Assembly: GCA_049616325.1 (NCBI GenBank)
Contig: JBMZHG010000027.1
Location: 1-28,023 of the forward strand
Length of the DNA stretch: 28,023 nucleotides
Source: UBA11663 sp049616325
GTDB taxonomy: Bacteria; Bacteroidota; Bacteroidia; Flavobacteriales_D; Sanyastnellaceae
Direction: 5' to 3'
Made by a program: the position numbers and the translations under genes. The notes beneath the pieces were generated by a model. That model saw only the letters and a program-made list of their open reading frames with translations, was not told the origin of the DNA and did no database searches. Numbering within the stretch: the stretch's first letter is position 1; the number at the start of each line of letters is the position of its first letter. Of the stretch, positions 16,008-24,144 are shown piece by piece.

Positions 16008-17447
16008 TCAATCGACCTCCGGAAAGATTTTGCCGGGGTTCAAAATGTCCTTGGGGTCCAAGACGTTTTTGATGCCACGCATCACCTCGAGCTGAGCAGG
16101 ACTGCAGGCGAGGTCCATGTAGTTTTTTTGGACGTAGCCGATTCCGTGCTCGCCGCTCAAGGTTCCGCCCAAACGCACCACCTCGGTGAAGAGTTCTCGG
16201 ATCGCCCGATCAAGTGTCACGTTCCAAGTGGATTCGTCCAGGTCGTCTCGCAGGATGTTGATGTGCAAGTTGCCGTCCCCAGCGTGGCCGTAACACACGG
16301 AGCGGAAGCCGTGCTCTTGTCCAAGCGCCTTCACCTTACGAAGCAGCGCAGGCAGCTCGCCACGCGGCACGACGGTGTCTTCTTCCTTGTACGTGCTCGC
16401 GGCCTTGACGGCCTCCCCAACGCGGCGGCGCAAAAACCACAGCGCATCCTTCTCCGCGGCCGACTCGGCGAACAGGACCTCCCCCGCCCCGTGCGACTCG
16501 AGTACAGGAAGAATCCGCTCGCACTGCGGCATGAGGTCCTCGGGCGCGAACGCGTCGACTTCAATCAAGAGGTGCGCCGCGTCGTCGGGACCAAGCACGG
16601 GCTCGTGCACGCCTGTGAATTGCTGGGCCAACTCCACGGCATCCCGCTCCATAAACTCCAGCGCACTCGGCATGGCCCCGGCTTGAAAAATGGCCGCGAC
16701 TGCCGCGCACGCGGACTCCGCAGAAGTGAACGGCACGAGCATCAGGGCCTGGTGTCGGGGAAGCGGCAACAGTTTGAGCGTCGCGCGGGTCACAATCCCA
16801 AGCGTGCCCTCGCTGCCCACCATCAGTTGCGTGAGGTTGTAGCCCGTCGAGTTTTTCAAGGTGTTGGCACCGGTTTCCATCACGGTCCCGTTTGCAAGGA
16901 CCACTTCGAGGTTGAGAACCCAATCTTTGGTGACCCCGTACTTCACGGCTCGCGGACCGCCGCTGTTTTCTGCAATGTTGCCGCCAAGGGTGCACGTGCC
17001 ACGCGACGCGGGATCAACTGCGTACATCAGGCCATGCTCGGCAGCCGCGTTGGACAATTCTTCCGTGATGACGCCCGGTTCGACCACCGCTTGGTGGTTC
17101 AGGGTGTCGATTGCGACGATGCGGTTCATGCGACGGAGAGACAGCGCAATTCCGCCTTGGACGGGCAACGCCCCGCCGCTCAGGCCCGTTCTGGCACCTG
17201 CCGCAGTCACCGGAACCCCGTGCCGGTGCGCCCAGGCCATCAACTTCGAGACCTCCGCCGTCGATTCAGGTTCGACCACCACGTCCGGAACGAACACCAA
17301 ATCTTCCGTCTCGTCCGAACCGTTCGCCCTCCGGACCTCCTCCGACCAATGAATGCGCTCAGGGTTTATCAGCGCCGGCAGTTCCCGTTGCGCAGCCTCT
17401 CGGAAGTTTTCAGTTGCGGTCGTGAAGTCGTTCGAGGCAGGTTCCAT
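16008..17447 (-). CDS. GlcD-type FAD-linked oxidase (glycolate or D-lactate dehydrogenase family)
   Basis: A 479-residue flavoprotein that oxidises a 2-hydroxy acid to the 2-oxo acid. The FAD-binding PCMH domain contains AGARTGLSGGALP and TLGGNIAENSGGPRAVKYG, the flavin- and pyrophosphate-binding elements; the C-terminal FAD-oxidase domain has CYGHAGDGNLHIN and SGEHGIGYVQK, which hold the His and substrate-binding residues. Glycolate and D-lactate are both plausible substrates, and no GlcE/GlcF partner lies nearby. ATG at 17447 is used; the frame extends 16 codons further but through the putative promoter at 17475-17482. It is divergent from the dipeptidyl peptidase gene. Confidence 0.86.
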   Translation of the reverse strand: MEPASNDFTTATENFREAAQRELPALINPERIHWSEEVRRANGSDETEDLVFVPDVVVEPESTAEVSKLMAWAHRHGVPVTAAGARTGLSGGALPVQGGIALSLRRMNRIVAIDTLNHQAVVEPGVITEELSNAAAEHGLMYAVDPASRGTCTLGGNIAENSGGPRAVKYGVTKDWVLNLEVVLANGTVMETGANTLKNSTGYNLTQLMVGSEGTLGIVTRATLKLLPLPRHQALMLVPFTSAESACAAVAAIFQAGAMPSALEFMERDAVELAQQFTGVHEPVLGPDDAAHLLIEVDAFAPEDLMPQCERILPVLESHGAGEVLFAESAAEKDALWFLRRRVGEAVKAASTYKEEDTVVPRGELPALLRKVKALGQEHGFRSVCYGHAGDGNLHINILRDDLDESTWNVTLDRAIRELFTEVVRLGGTLSGEHGIGYVQKNYMDLACSPAQLEVMRGIKNVLDPKDILNPGKIFPEVD

Positions 17448-17474
17448 TCGCGTTGCGTTATCTTGGGCGCTTGT

Positions 17475-17482
17475 CAAATGTA
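17475..17482 (-). promoter_or_regulatory. -7 promoter element of the FAD oxidase gene
   Basis: TACATTTG on the minus strand is an exact TAnnTTTG match, about 28 bases before the ATG at 17447. A TTG lies 14 bases upstream, closer than the usual spacing. This site argues against the longer start of the oxidase gene. Confidence 0.5.
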
Positions 17483-17515
17483 ACCTGACAATCAAACAAC
17501 CTTTTTCACCTGCGA

Positions 17516-19723
17516 ATGGAACTTATGAAACGAGGAATGAGCGTGGTTTTCGCGATGGCCCTGGTCGCCACTCCTGATGTCAGCTTTGGGCAAGAGGCCG
17601 ATTTCAGCAACGAGAAAATTTGGGCCAGCGGAACCTTCCGAACGGAATACGTCTGGGGCATCCGTTCCATGGCCGACGGCAAACACTACACGACCCAGGA
17701 GTACGACGAAAACGTCGGTTCGTGCATTGTGAAATGGTCTTACAAAACCGGCGACGTAGTGGACACCTTGCTGACGTCCGAACAGGCCTTTGGCGACGCC
17801 CGGGAATCGTTTGGCGGATACGAATTCAGCAGCGACGAGCGCTTCGTGGTGCTCACCACCGCAAGCGAAGGTCTGTATCGTCACTCCTTCTACGCCAACT
17901 TCTACGTCTACGACTTTCAATCTCGGGAAGAGGCGCGCCCTGTCACCGATTTCGCAAAAGGAAAGCAGCGCCTAGCACAACTTTCTCCAGCCGGAGACAA
18001 GGTGGCGTTCGTGCGGGAGAACAACATCTTCATCTCCGACCTCGCGACGAGCGCCGAAGTTCAAGTCACGGACGACGGGGTGATCAACGCCGTCATCAAC
18101 GGTGCCACGGACTGGGTGTACGAAGAGGAATTTGGGGACGACCAAGGGCTGTTTTGGAACGGGGACGGCACGCGTTTGGCCTACCTCAAGTTTGACGAGA
18201 GCAACGTCCGAGAATTCCACATGCCCGTGTACGGCTCGCTTTACCCCGACCCCTACACCTTCAAGTACCCCAAGGCAGGAGAAGACAACAGCGACGTAAG
18301 CGTGCACATCTACAACTTGGCGGAGGACAAGAGCCGTGCCTTGGCGGTGCCCAAATCGGCCTACTACATTCCACGAATCAAGTGGACCAACGACCCCGCA
18401 ACGCTGTGCGTGTTCACGATGAACCGCCATCAAAACGATTTGCGTTTGCTCCTTACGGAAGGTGAGTTCCCCAACGACCGCCTTGGCACACGCGAAGTCT
18501 TCAAGGAAACCTGCGACACCTACATCGACATCAACGACAACCTCACGTTCCTCTCGGACGGAAATTCGTTTGTGATGACTTCGGAGAGGGACGAATACAA
18601 CCACATCTACAAATTCGACTTCGACGGGAACGTCACGCAACTCACGCAGGGCAAGTGGGATGTCGTGGACGTTCTTGGGTACGACGCGAAGCGAAAGCGC
18701 GTCTACTTCACAAGCTCCAAGCAGGGGGCCACGCAGAAGCACACCAGCTACGTGGACATGCGTGGGCGAATGACGACCCTTGACGCCACCGCAGGAACCC
18801 ACGCGGACGACTTCTCCAACAGCTTCGATTACAGCATCCACAACCACAGCACCGCCAACACCCCCCCGGTGTTTACGCTGCGAGACCGGAACGGCAAGGT
18901 CATTCGCACCCTGAAAGACAACGCAGCTTTGCGTGAGACGATGGCCGAGCACGGCGCCGTGGAAAAGGAATTCTTCACCTTCACGAACGACTCTGGTGTC
19001 GAGCTCAACTGCTGGAAGATGCTTCCACAGGACTTTGACCCAGCCAAGAAGTACCCGGTGTACGTGGCGATTTACGGCGGGCCCGGCGCGAACACGGTGA
19101 CCGACGGCTGGGGAGGCTCCACCTTTTTGTGGCAGCAATACCTCGCGCAAGAAGGCTACATCGTGGTGTCTTGCGATCCGCGAGGCACCCAATTCCGAGG
19201 CCGTGAATTCGAGCACAGCACGTACCGCGAGCTCGGAAAGCTCGAAACCAAAGACTTCATCGACCTGGCAGAACACCTCGGCACGTGGAACTTCGTGGAC
19301 GCCGAACGCATCGGAATCCAGGGCTGGAGCTACGGAGGATTCATGACGTTGCTCTGCTTGACCAAAGGCGCGAACGTCTACAACGCAGGCATCAGCGTGG
19401 CTCCCGTGACGAACTGGCGGTACTACGACACCATTTACACGGAGCGTTTCATGCGTACGCCGCAAGAGAATGAACGCGGGTACGACGACAACAGCCCCGT
19501 CAACCATGCTGAAAAATTGGAAGGTGCTCTGCTCTTGGTCCACGGCTCGGGAGACGACAACGTGCACTATCAGAATTCGATGGAAATGATCAACGCCCTC
19601 GTCGCGGCCAACAAAGACTTCGACTTCTTTGTCTACCCAGACCGCAACCACGGCATTTACGGCGGCAACACCCGGTTGCACCTCTTCAACATGATGATGG
19701 ATTTCGTGAAGGAGAACTTCTGA
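17516..19723 (+). CDS. Secreted dipeptidyl peptidase IV (S9B) serine peptidase
   Basis: A 735-residue prolyl peptidase with a signal peptide (about residues 4-25). The N-terminal beta-propeller (about 30-460) contains DWVYEEEF (199-206), the double-Glu motif that grips the substrate N-terminus. The C-terminal alpha/beta-hydrolase domain has the catalytic triad Ser605 (GWSYGG), Asp680 (HGSGDDNVH) and His712 (RNHGIYGG). S9B enzymes remove X-Pro dipeptides, or tripeptides, from peptide N-termini, here in the periplasm or outside. ATG at 17525 is an equally good start. The POT transporter follows 46 bases downstream, which fits uptake of the released peptides. Confidence 0.95.
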   Translation: MELMKRGMSVVFAMALVATPDVSFGQEADFSNEKIWASGTFRTEYVWGIRSMADGKHYTTQEYDENVGSCIVKWSYKTGDVVDTLLTSEQAFGDARESFGGYEFSSDERFVVLTTASEGLYRHSFYANFYVYDFQSREEARPVTDFAKGKQRLAQLSPAGDKVAFVRENNIFISDLATSAEVQVTDDGVINAVINGATDWVYEEEFGDDQGLFWNGDGTRLAYLKFDESNVREFHMPVYGSLYPDPYTFKYPKAGEDNSDVSVHIYNLAEDKSRALAVPKSAYYIPRIKWTNDPATLCVFTMNRHQNDLRLLLTEGEFPNDRLGTREVFKETCDTYIDINDNLTFLSDGNSFVMTSERDEYNHIYKFDFDGNVTQLTQGKWDVVDVLGYDAKRKRVYFTSSKQGATQKHTSYVDMRGRMTTLDATAGTHADDFSNSFDYSIHNHSTANTPPVFTLRDRNGKVIRTLKDNAALRETMAEHGAVEKEFFTFTNDSGVELNCWKMLPQDFDPAKKYPVYVAIYGGPGANTVTDGWGGSTFLWQQYLAQEGYIVVSCDPRGTQFRGREFEHSTYRELGKLETKDFIDLAEHLGTWNFVDAERIGIQGWSYGGFMTLLCLTKGANVYNAGISVAPVTNWRYYDTIYTERFMRTPQENERGYDDNSPVNHAEKLEGALLLVHGSGDDNVHYQNSMEMINALVAANKDFDFFVYPDRNHGIYGGNTRLHLFNMMMDFVKENF

Positions 19724-19769
19724 GCCGCCTCAAACCTGAACAAACAAAACCCTCAAAATACCTGATCTC

Positions 19770-21272
19770 ATGGCCCAATTGAAACTCGCCGCAGGGCATC
19801 CTCAAGGCTTGATGACCCTCTTCTTCTCGGAGATGTGGGAGCGTTTCTGCTACTACGGCATGCGCGTGCTCTTGACCTTATTCCTTGTCAAATCCCTCTT
19901 GAAAGGCGACTCTGACGCCGCCCTCATTTACGGTGCCTACACGGCCCTCATCTACGCCGCCCCGGTACTCGGTGGCAAAATGGCCGACCAATACCTCGGC
20001 TACCGCTACGCCATCATCCTGGGTGCCGTGCTCATGGCCATCGGCGAATTCCTGATGGTGGGAGGCGCCATGGGAGGACCTGACGCCATCGCCACCAGCG
20101 AGATGCTCATGCTCTTTGGCATGGGGGCGTTGATTGTCGGAAACGGCTTCTTCAAGGCCAACATCTCGACCATCGTTGGGAAGCTCTACGAAGACAACGA
20201 CCCCCGTCGCGACTCGGGCTTCACGATCTTCTACATCGGCATCAACATCGGTGCGTTGCTCGCCACCACGGTGGTGGCCTTTGTGGGTGAGACGTACGGC
20301 TTCGAGTACGGCTTTGGCCTCGCAGGCATTGGCATGTTGGCTGGCCTCTTCATCTTCTGGAGCGGTCGCGACAATTACGCAGCAGCTCCCGGCCTCGACA
20401 TCACGGAAGCCGGCCACAAGCAAGCGGGCCCCCTGAAGGTGTATCAGTGGATTTCTGTGGGCTCCCTCGCACTCATCCCCGCGTGCTACTTCCTCATCAG
20501 CCAAAACGACTGGATGACCTACCTCCTCACGGGCCTCTTCGTGCTGGTGGCCGCGTCCCTCATTCGTGCGGGCATCAAGGAAGGCCCCATGTGGCGCGAC
20601 CGCATGATCGCCCTTGTGATTTTCATGGTCATCAACATCGTGTTTTGGGCGTGCTTCGAGCAGGCCGGCACCTCGCTCACCCTCTTTGCAGACCGCAACG
20701 TGAGCCGTGAAATTTTTGGCTGGACCATGCCCGCTTCGATGACGCAGTTCTTCAACCCTGCATTCATCATCATCTTCGGATCCATCTTCTCGGTGATGTG
20801 GGTGAAGCTGGACCAAATGGGCAAGAACCCCAGCATCCCCATGAAGTTTGCCCTCGGCATTCTCCAACTTGGCGCCGGTTTCTTGGTCACGATTGTGGGG
20901 CTTCAATTCGCAAGCGAAGACGCCATGGTGCCGTTGTTGACGCTCGTGTTCTTGTACCTCTTGCACACGACAGGTGAACTGTTCTTGTCTCCCATCGGGC
21001 TCTCGATGGTGACCAAGCTTTCGCCCAAAAGCATGGCAGGCACCGCCATGGGCGGCTGGTTCCTTTCCTTTGCCATCGCCAACTACGCGGGCGGCCTCAT
21101 CGCCTCCCTCACCGGCGGTCACGAAGACTCCGGGGCAGAGCTCGATGCCGCTGCCGGTCTCGCCAAGTACACCGACGTCTTCTCCACCATCGGCCTGACG
21201 TGCGTGGGCATTGCCGTTCTCATTGCGCTTTTGAACAAGCCTTTGAACAAGTTGATGCACGGGGTGAAATAA
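19770..21272 (+). CDS. POT/PTR family proton-coupled oligopeptide transporter
   Basis: A 500-residue inner-membrane major facilitator with about 12-14 hydrophobic helices. The family motif ExxERFxYYG is intact as EMWERFCYYG (21-30) and couples proton to peptide movement; GGKMADQYLGYR and GNGFFKANIST, later FFxIFYIGIN-type residues (FTIFYIGINIGA), are the PTR signatures. It imports di- and tripeptides with protons. It starts 46 bases after the peptidase stop without a terminator between them, so the two are probably one transcript. A strong terminator follows at 21296-21320. Confidence 0.94.
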   Translation: MAQLKLAAGHPQGLMTLFFSEMWERFCYYGMRVLLTLFLVKSLLKGDSDAALIYGAYTALIYAAPVLGGKMADQYLGYRYAIILGAVLMAIGEFLMVGGAMGGPDAIATSEMLMLFGMGALIVGNGFFKANISTIVGKLYEDNDPRRDSGFTIFYIGINIGALLATTVVAFVGETYGFEYGFGLAGIGMLAGLFIFWSGRDNYAAAPGLDITEAGHKQAGPLKVYQWISVGSLALIPACYFLISQNDWMTYLLTGLFVLVAASLIRAGIKEGPMWRDRMIALVIFMVINIVFWACFEQAGTSLTLFADRNVSREIFGWTMPASMTQFFNPAFIIIFGSIFSVMWVKLDQMGKNPSIPMKFALGILQLGAGFLVTIVGLQFASEDAMVPLLTLVFLYLLHTTGELFLSPIGLSMVTKLSPKSMAGTAMGGWFLSFAIANYAGGLIASLTGGHEDSGAELDAAAGLAKYTDVFSTIGLTCVGIAVLIALLNKPLNKLMHGVK

Positions 21273-21295
21273 CCACCCTCCCTCACAAGAATGTG

Positions 21296-21320
21296 AAAAG
21301 GCGCCCCCGGGCGCCTTTTT
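21296..21320 (+). terminator. Rho-independent terminator after the POT gene
   Basis: AAAAGGCGCC (21296-21305) pairs perfectly with GGCGCCTTTT (21310-21319) across a short C-rich loop, ending in Ts. The A-run on the left makes it potentially bidirectional. It ends only 20 bases before the next ATG. Confidence 0.88.
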
Positions 21321-21339
21321 CTTTGCGATATTGCAGGCC

Positions 21340-21882
21340 ATGCGGACAACATTCTTGACCTTGGCGATGACGGTGGTGAGCGGCTTGGCGTTTGGCCAGG
21401 CAGCGAGCATCAACTGGATGTCTTTTGAAGAGGCTTTGGCGGCCCAAGAGCGCGAGCCGCGCAAAATCATGATGGACGTGTACACCAAGTGGTGCGGTCC
21501 TTGCAAAATGATGATGGCAAACACGTTCACCAACGACAACGTCATTGAATACGTGAACGCGAATTACTACGCGGTCAAGTTTGACGCCGAATCGCCCGAC
21601 CCGATCACGTACATGGACCAAGTGTTCACCAACCCAGACTACGACCCCAACGCACGTGGCCGAAATGGAGTGCATCAACTCTCGCGAGCCATGAAGGTCA
21701 ATGCCTACCCCACCGTGGTCTACATGGACGAAGAGGCCAAAATCATCGCCCCGATCAGCGGCTACAAGCAGCCCTCTCAAATGGAGCTCTACCTCAAGTT
21801 CTTCAACGAGGCTTACGAGGAAAGTGTTGACCAAACGACTTGGGAGCAATACCGCGACAACTTCACCTACACCTGGCGCTGA
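21340..21882 (+). CDS. Exported thioredoxin-fold protein
   Basis: A 180-residue protein with a signal peptide (MRTTFLTLAMTVVSGLAFGQ). The redox motif WCGPC (51-55) sits in DVYTKWCGPCK, and the cis-Pro is Pro124 in AYPTVVYMD. An insertion of about 35 residues rich in Asp, Asn and Pro (about 80-115) separates the two halves, longer than in classic thioredoxin. It should act as a periplasmic thiol-disulfide oxidoreductase; reducing or oxidising direction cannot be inferred. ATG at 21340 is chosen because it gives the signal peptide; a TTG at 21331 is possible. Confidence 0.8.
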   Translation: MRTTFLTLAMTVVSGLAFGQAASINWMSFEEALAAQEREPRKIMMDVYTKWCGPCKMMMANTFTNDNVIEYVNANYYAVKFDAESPDPITYMDQVFTNPDYDPNARGRNGVHQLSRAMKVNAYPTVVYMDEEAKIIAPISGYKQPSQMELYLKFFNEAYEESVDQTTWEQYRDNFTYTWR

Positions 21883-21936
21883 CGTCCGCGGCTCTTTTGT
21901 GTGACAGGAGGCACCGCGTACCCGCGTCGCTTCCCC

Positions 21937-21944
21937 TATCTTTG
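21937..21944 (+). promoter_or_regulatory. gltA: -7 promoter element of citrate synthase
   Basis: TATCTTTG is an exact TAnnTTTG match in the 148-base gap before the citrate synthase gene. Transcription would start near 21951, leaving a leader of about 80 bases. No -33 TTG lies at the usual spacing. Confidence 0.5.
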
Positions 21945-22030
21945 GGCTCCCTTCCGGGCGTAAGCCTTCCTCAGGCCAAACCACAGAAGGATTGCATTCA
22001 CCACAAATCGTTCACGAACCGCGTCACAAA

Positions 22031-22130
22031 ATGAGTGAGATTGCACGCATCATCCTGGAAGGTCAGGAGTACGAATTTCCCGTGTTGACGGGATCCGAAA
22101 ATGAAAAGGCCATTGACATCTCGAAGCTAC
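22031..22130 (+). pseudogene. gltA: Citrate synthase N-terminal segment, out of frame with the rest
   Basis: ATG at 22031 opens 33 codons (MSEIARIILEGQEYEF... ending IDISKL) that match the N-terminus of bacterial citrate synthase. After the Leu codon at 22127-22129 the frame runs out of family sequence, while the expected continuation (YITLDPGFKNTG) is found immediately in another frame. Compared with relatives, six residues are missing between these blocks, and only one base remains instead of 18, so 17 bases are absent. Either the gene is broken or the assembly has lost the bases. Confidence 0.75.
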
Positions 22131-23303
22131 ATCACCTTGGACCCTGGGTTCAAGAACACCGGATCCACGCAAAGCGGAATCACGTACCTCGACGGCGAGA
22201 ACGGCGTGTTGCGGTACCGGGGGTACTCCATCGAAGAATTGGCGGAGAAGGCCTCGTTCATGGAGGTGGCGTACCTGCTGATTTACGGCGAGCTTCCCAA
22301 CCAAGACCAACTCACTTACTTCAGCAACAGCATCACGCACCACACCCTGGTGCACGAAAACATGAAGCGCTTCTTCGACGCGTTTCCGTTGGGGGCCCAC
22401 CCCATGGGCATGTTGAGCTCGATGATTGCTTCGCTTTCCACGTTCTACCCTGAATCCCAAAACCCCAACCGCGACTACACCGACATCGAACTGACGATGC
22501 ACCGGTTGATCGCGAAAATGCCCACGTTGGCCGCGCAAGCGTACAAGCACAACATGGGCTTGCCGACAATGTACCCCAAGAACAACTTGAGCTACGTCGG
22601 CAACTTCATGCACATGATGTGGGGAGTTCCAGCCGAAGACTACGAGGTGGATCCCATCATTGAATCTGCGTTGAACAAGTTGTTCATTTTGCACGCCGAC
22701 CACGAGCAAAACTGCTCCACGTCCACCGTGCGTGTGGTGGGCTCTTCGCAAGCCAACCTCTACAGCAGTGTCTCCGCGGGTGTCTCCGCCCTGTGGGGGC
22801 CCCTCCACGGCGGTGCCAACCAAGCCGTCATTGAGATGCTCGAGGCGATTCGCGCCGACGGCACTCCGCTCCAGACGTGGATTGACCGCGCAAAGGACAA
22901 GACGGACAGCTTCCGACTGATGGGATTTGGTCACCGCGTCTACAAAAACTTCGACCCGCGTGCGCGCATCATCAAGAAGGCCGCGGACGACGTGCTAGGC
23001 CAATTGGGCATCAACGATCCGGTTCTCGAAATCGCCAAACAACTTGAAGAAGTGGCCCTCCACGACGAATACTTCGTCCAACGTGGCCTCTACCCCAACG
23101 TGGACTTCTACTCTGGTATCATTTACCGAGCTCTCGGCATTCCCACCGACATGTTTACGGTGATGTTTGCCCTTGGACGCCTCCCAGGCTGGATTGCCCA
23201 ATGGAAAGAAATGACAGAGAAGCGCGAACCCATTGGACGGCCACGTCAAGTGTACACCGGGTCAACACAGCGTGACTTTGTTCCTCTGAACAACCGTTCG
23301 TAA
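22101..23303 (+). CDS. gltA: Citrate synthase, main body (5' end frameshifted)
   Basis: The 400-residue frame covers nearly all of citrate synthase, which condenses oxaloacetate and acetyl-CoA at the entry to the TCA cycle. The catalytic residues are His236 (GPLHGGAN), His278 (GFGHRVYKNFDPRA) and Asp335 (VDFYSGIIYRALG). ILHADHEQNCSTSTVR is the conserved core. The first eight or nine codons, from ATG 22101, are not family sequence: they are the normal N-terminal codons read in the wrong frame. The true start is most likely ATG 22031. Because the rest shows no decay and the enzyme is usually central, an assembly or base-calling deletion is the leading explanation. Confidence 0.93.
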   Translation: MKRPLTSRSYITLDPGFKNTGSTQSGITYLDGENGVLRYRGYSIEELAEKASFMEVAYLLIYGELPNQDQLTYFSNSITHHTLVHENMKRFFDAFPLGAHPMGMLSSMIASLSTFYPESQNPNRDYTDIELTMHRLIAKMPTLAAQAYKHNMGLPTMYPKNNLSYVGNFMHMMWGVPAEDYEVDPIIESALNKLFILHADHEQNCSTSTVRVVGSSQANLYSSVSAGVSALWGPLHGGANQAVIEMLEAIRADGTPLQTWIDRAKDKTDSFRLMGFGHRVYKNFDPRARIIKKAADDVLGQLGINDPVLEIAKQLEEVALHDEYFVQRGLYPNVDFYSGIIYRALGIPTDMFTVMFALGRLPGWIAQWKEMTEKREPIGRPRQVYTGSTQRDFVPLNNRS

Positions 23304-23307
23304 ACTC

Positions 23308-24063
23308 ATGGAGGGCTTTGTTCGGACCGAGGTTGACGAGCGTGGCGTTGCCACGGTCACCTTCTTCCACCCTGCATCCAACAGCTTGCCCGGCGACATC
23401 TTGCGCCGATTGGCACAGGACCTGACTGAAGCGGGCAAGCGCGACGACGTGGCCGTGATCGTCTTGAAATCGGCCGGAGATCGGGCGTTTTGCGCCGGAG
23501 CGAGTTTTGACGAACTCGTTGCGATTTCGAACGAACAGGAAGGCCTTGAATTTTTCAGCGGATTCGCCCTTGTCATCAACGCCATTCGCACCTGCCCCAA
23601 ATTTGTTCTCGGGCGAGTGCAGGGAAAGACGGTTGGCGGAGGTGTTGGCCTTGCTGCGGCTGCCGACCATTGCTTCGCGACCAAGTTCGCGTCTGTCAAG
23701 CTCTCTGAATTGGCCGTCGGCATTGGACCGTTTGTGGTGGGACCTGCCGTCGAACGCAAGATGGGCGTTTCAGCAATGGGCATGTTGGCCGTCGATGCCC
23801 GCAGCTGGAAATCTGCGGAATGGGCCGCACAGCACGGTCTCTTTGCCGAGGTTTTCGATTCAGCGGAAGAAATGGATGCGGTGGTCGACCGCTTGGCCGG
23901 GGATTTGGCTCAAAGCAATCCTGAAGCCATGGCCAACCTCAAGCGCGTGCTTTGGGAGGGCACAGAACATTGGGACACCTTGCTCGCCGAACGCGCGGCC
24001 GTTTCCGGAAGGCTTGTGCTGAGCGATTTCACACGAAGCGCCATCGCGGCGTTCAAGTCCTAA
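23308..24063 (+). CDS. Enoyl-CoA hydratase/isomerase family (crotonase) protein
   Basis: A 251-residue crotonase-fold protein. The oxyanion-hole segment is AFCAGASFDEL (60-70) and the second glycine loop is VGGGVGLAAAAD (109-120). Hydratases carry two catalytic Glu residues; here the first position is Gly (Gly114 in VGL), and only the second Glu is present (Glu134 in LSELAVGIGP). That pattern is closer to the enoyl-CoA isomerase side of the family, so hydratase activity is doubtful. It starts four bases after the citrate synthase stop and is probably co-transcribed with it. Its acyl-CoA substrate is unknown. Confidence 0.85.
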   Translation: MEGFVRTEVDERGVATVTFFHPASNSLPGDILRRLAQDLTEAGKRDDVAVIVLKSAGDRAFCAGASFDELVAISNEQEGLEFFSGFALVINAIRTCPKFVLGRVQGKTVGGGVGLAAAADHCFATKFASVKLSELAVGIGPFVVGPAVERKMGVSAMGMLAVDARSWKSAEWAAQHGLFAEVFDSAEEMDAVVDRLAGDLAQSNPEAMANLKRVLWEGTEHWDTLLAERAAVSGRLVLSDFTRSAIAAFKS

Positions 24064-24105
24064 TCAAAAAACTCCAGCCTTGCGGCCGGGGTTTCTTTTT
24101 TGATT
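24062..24105. terminator. Long bidirectional hairpin terminator
   Basis: AATCAAAA (24062-24069) pairs with TTTTGATT (24098-24105), and AACTCC with the GGGGTT stretch, around an inner GCC/GGC stem with one mismatch. A- and T-runs flank it, so it can end both the plus-strand crotonase transcript and the minus-strand surface protein transcript. Confidence 0.82.
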
Positions 24106-24144
24106 GAATCAGGTGGAATTCATCCCACCTGGGCTTGCTCTTCA

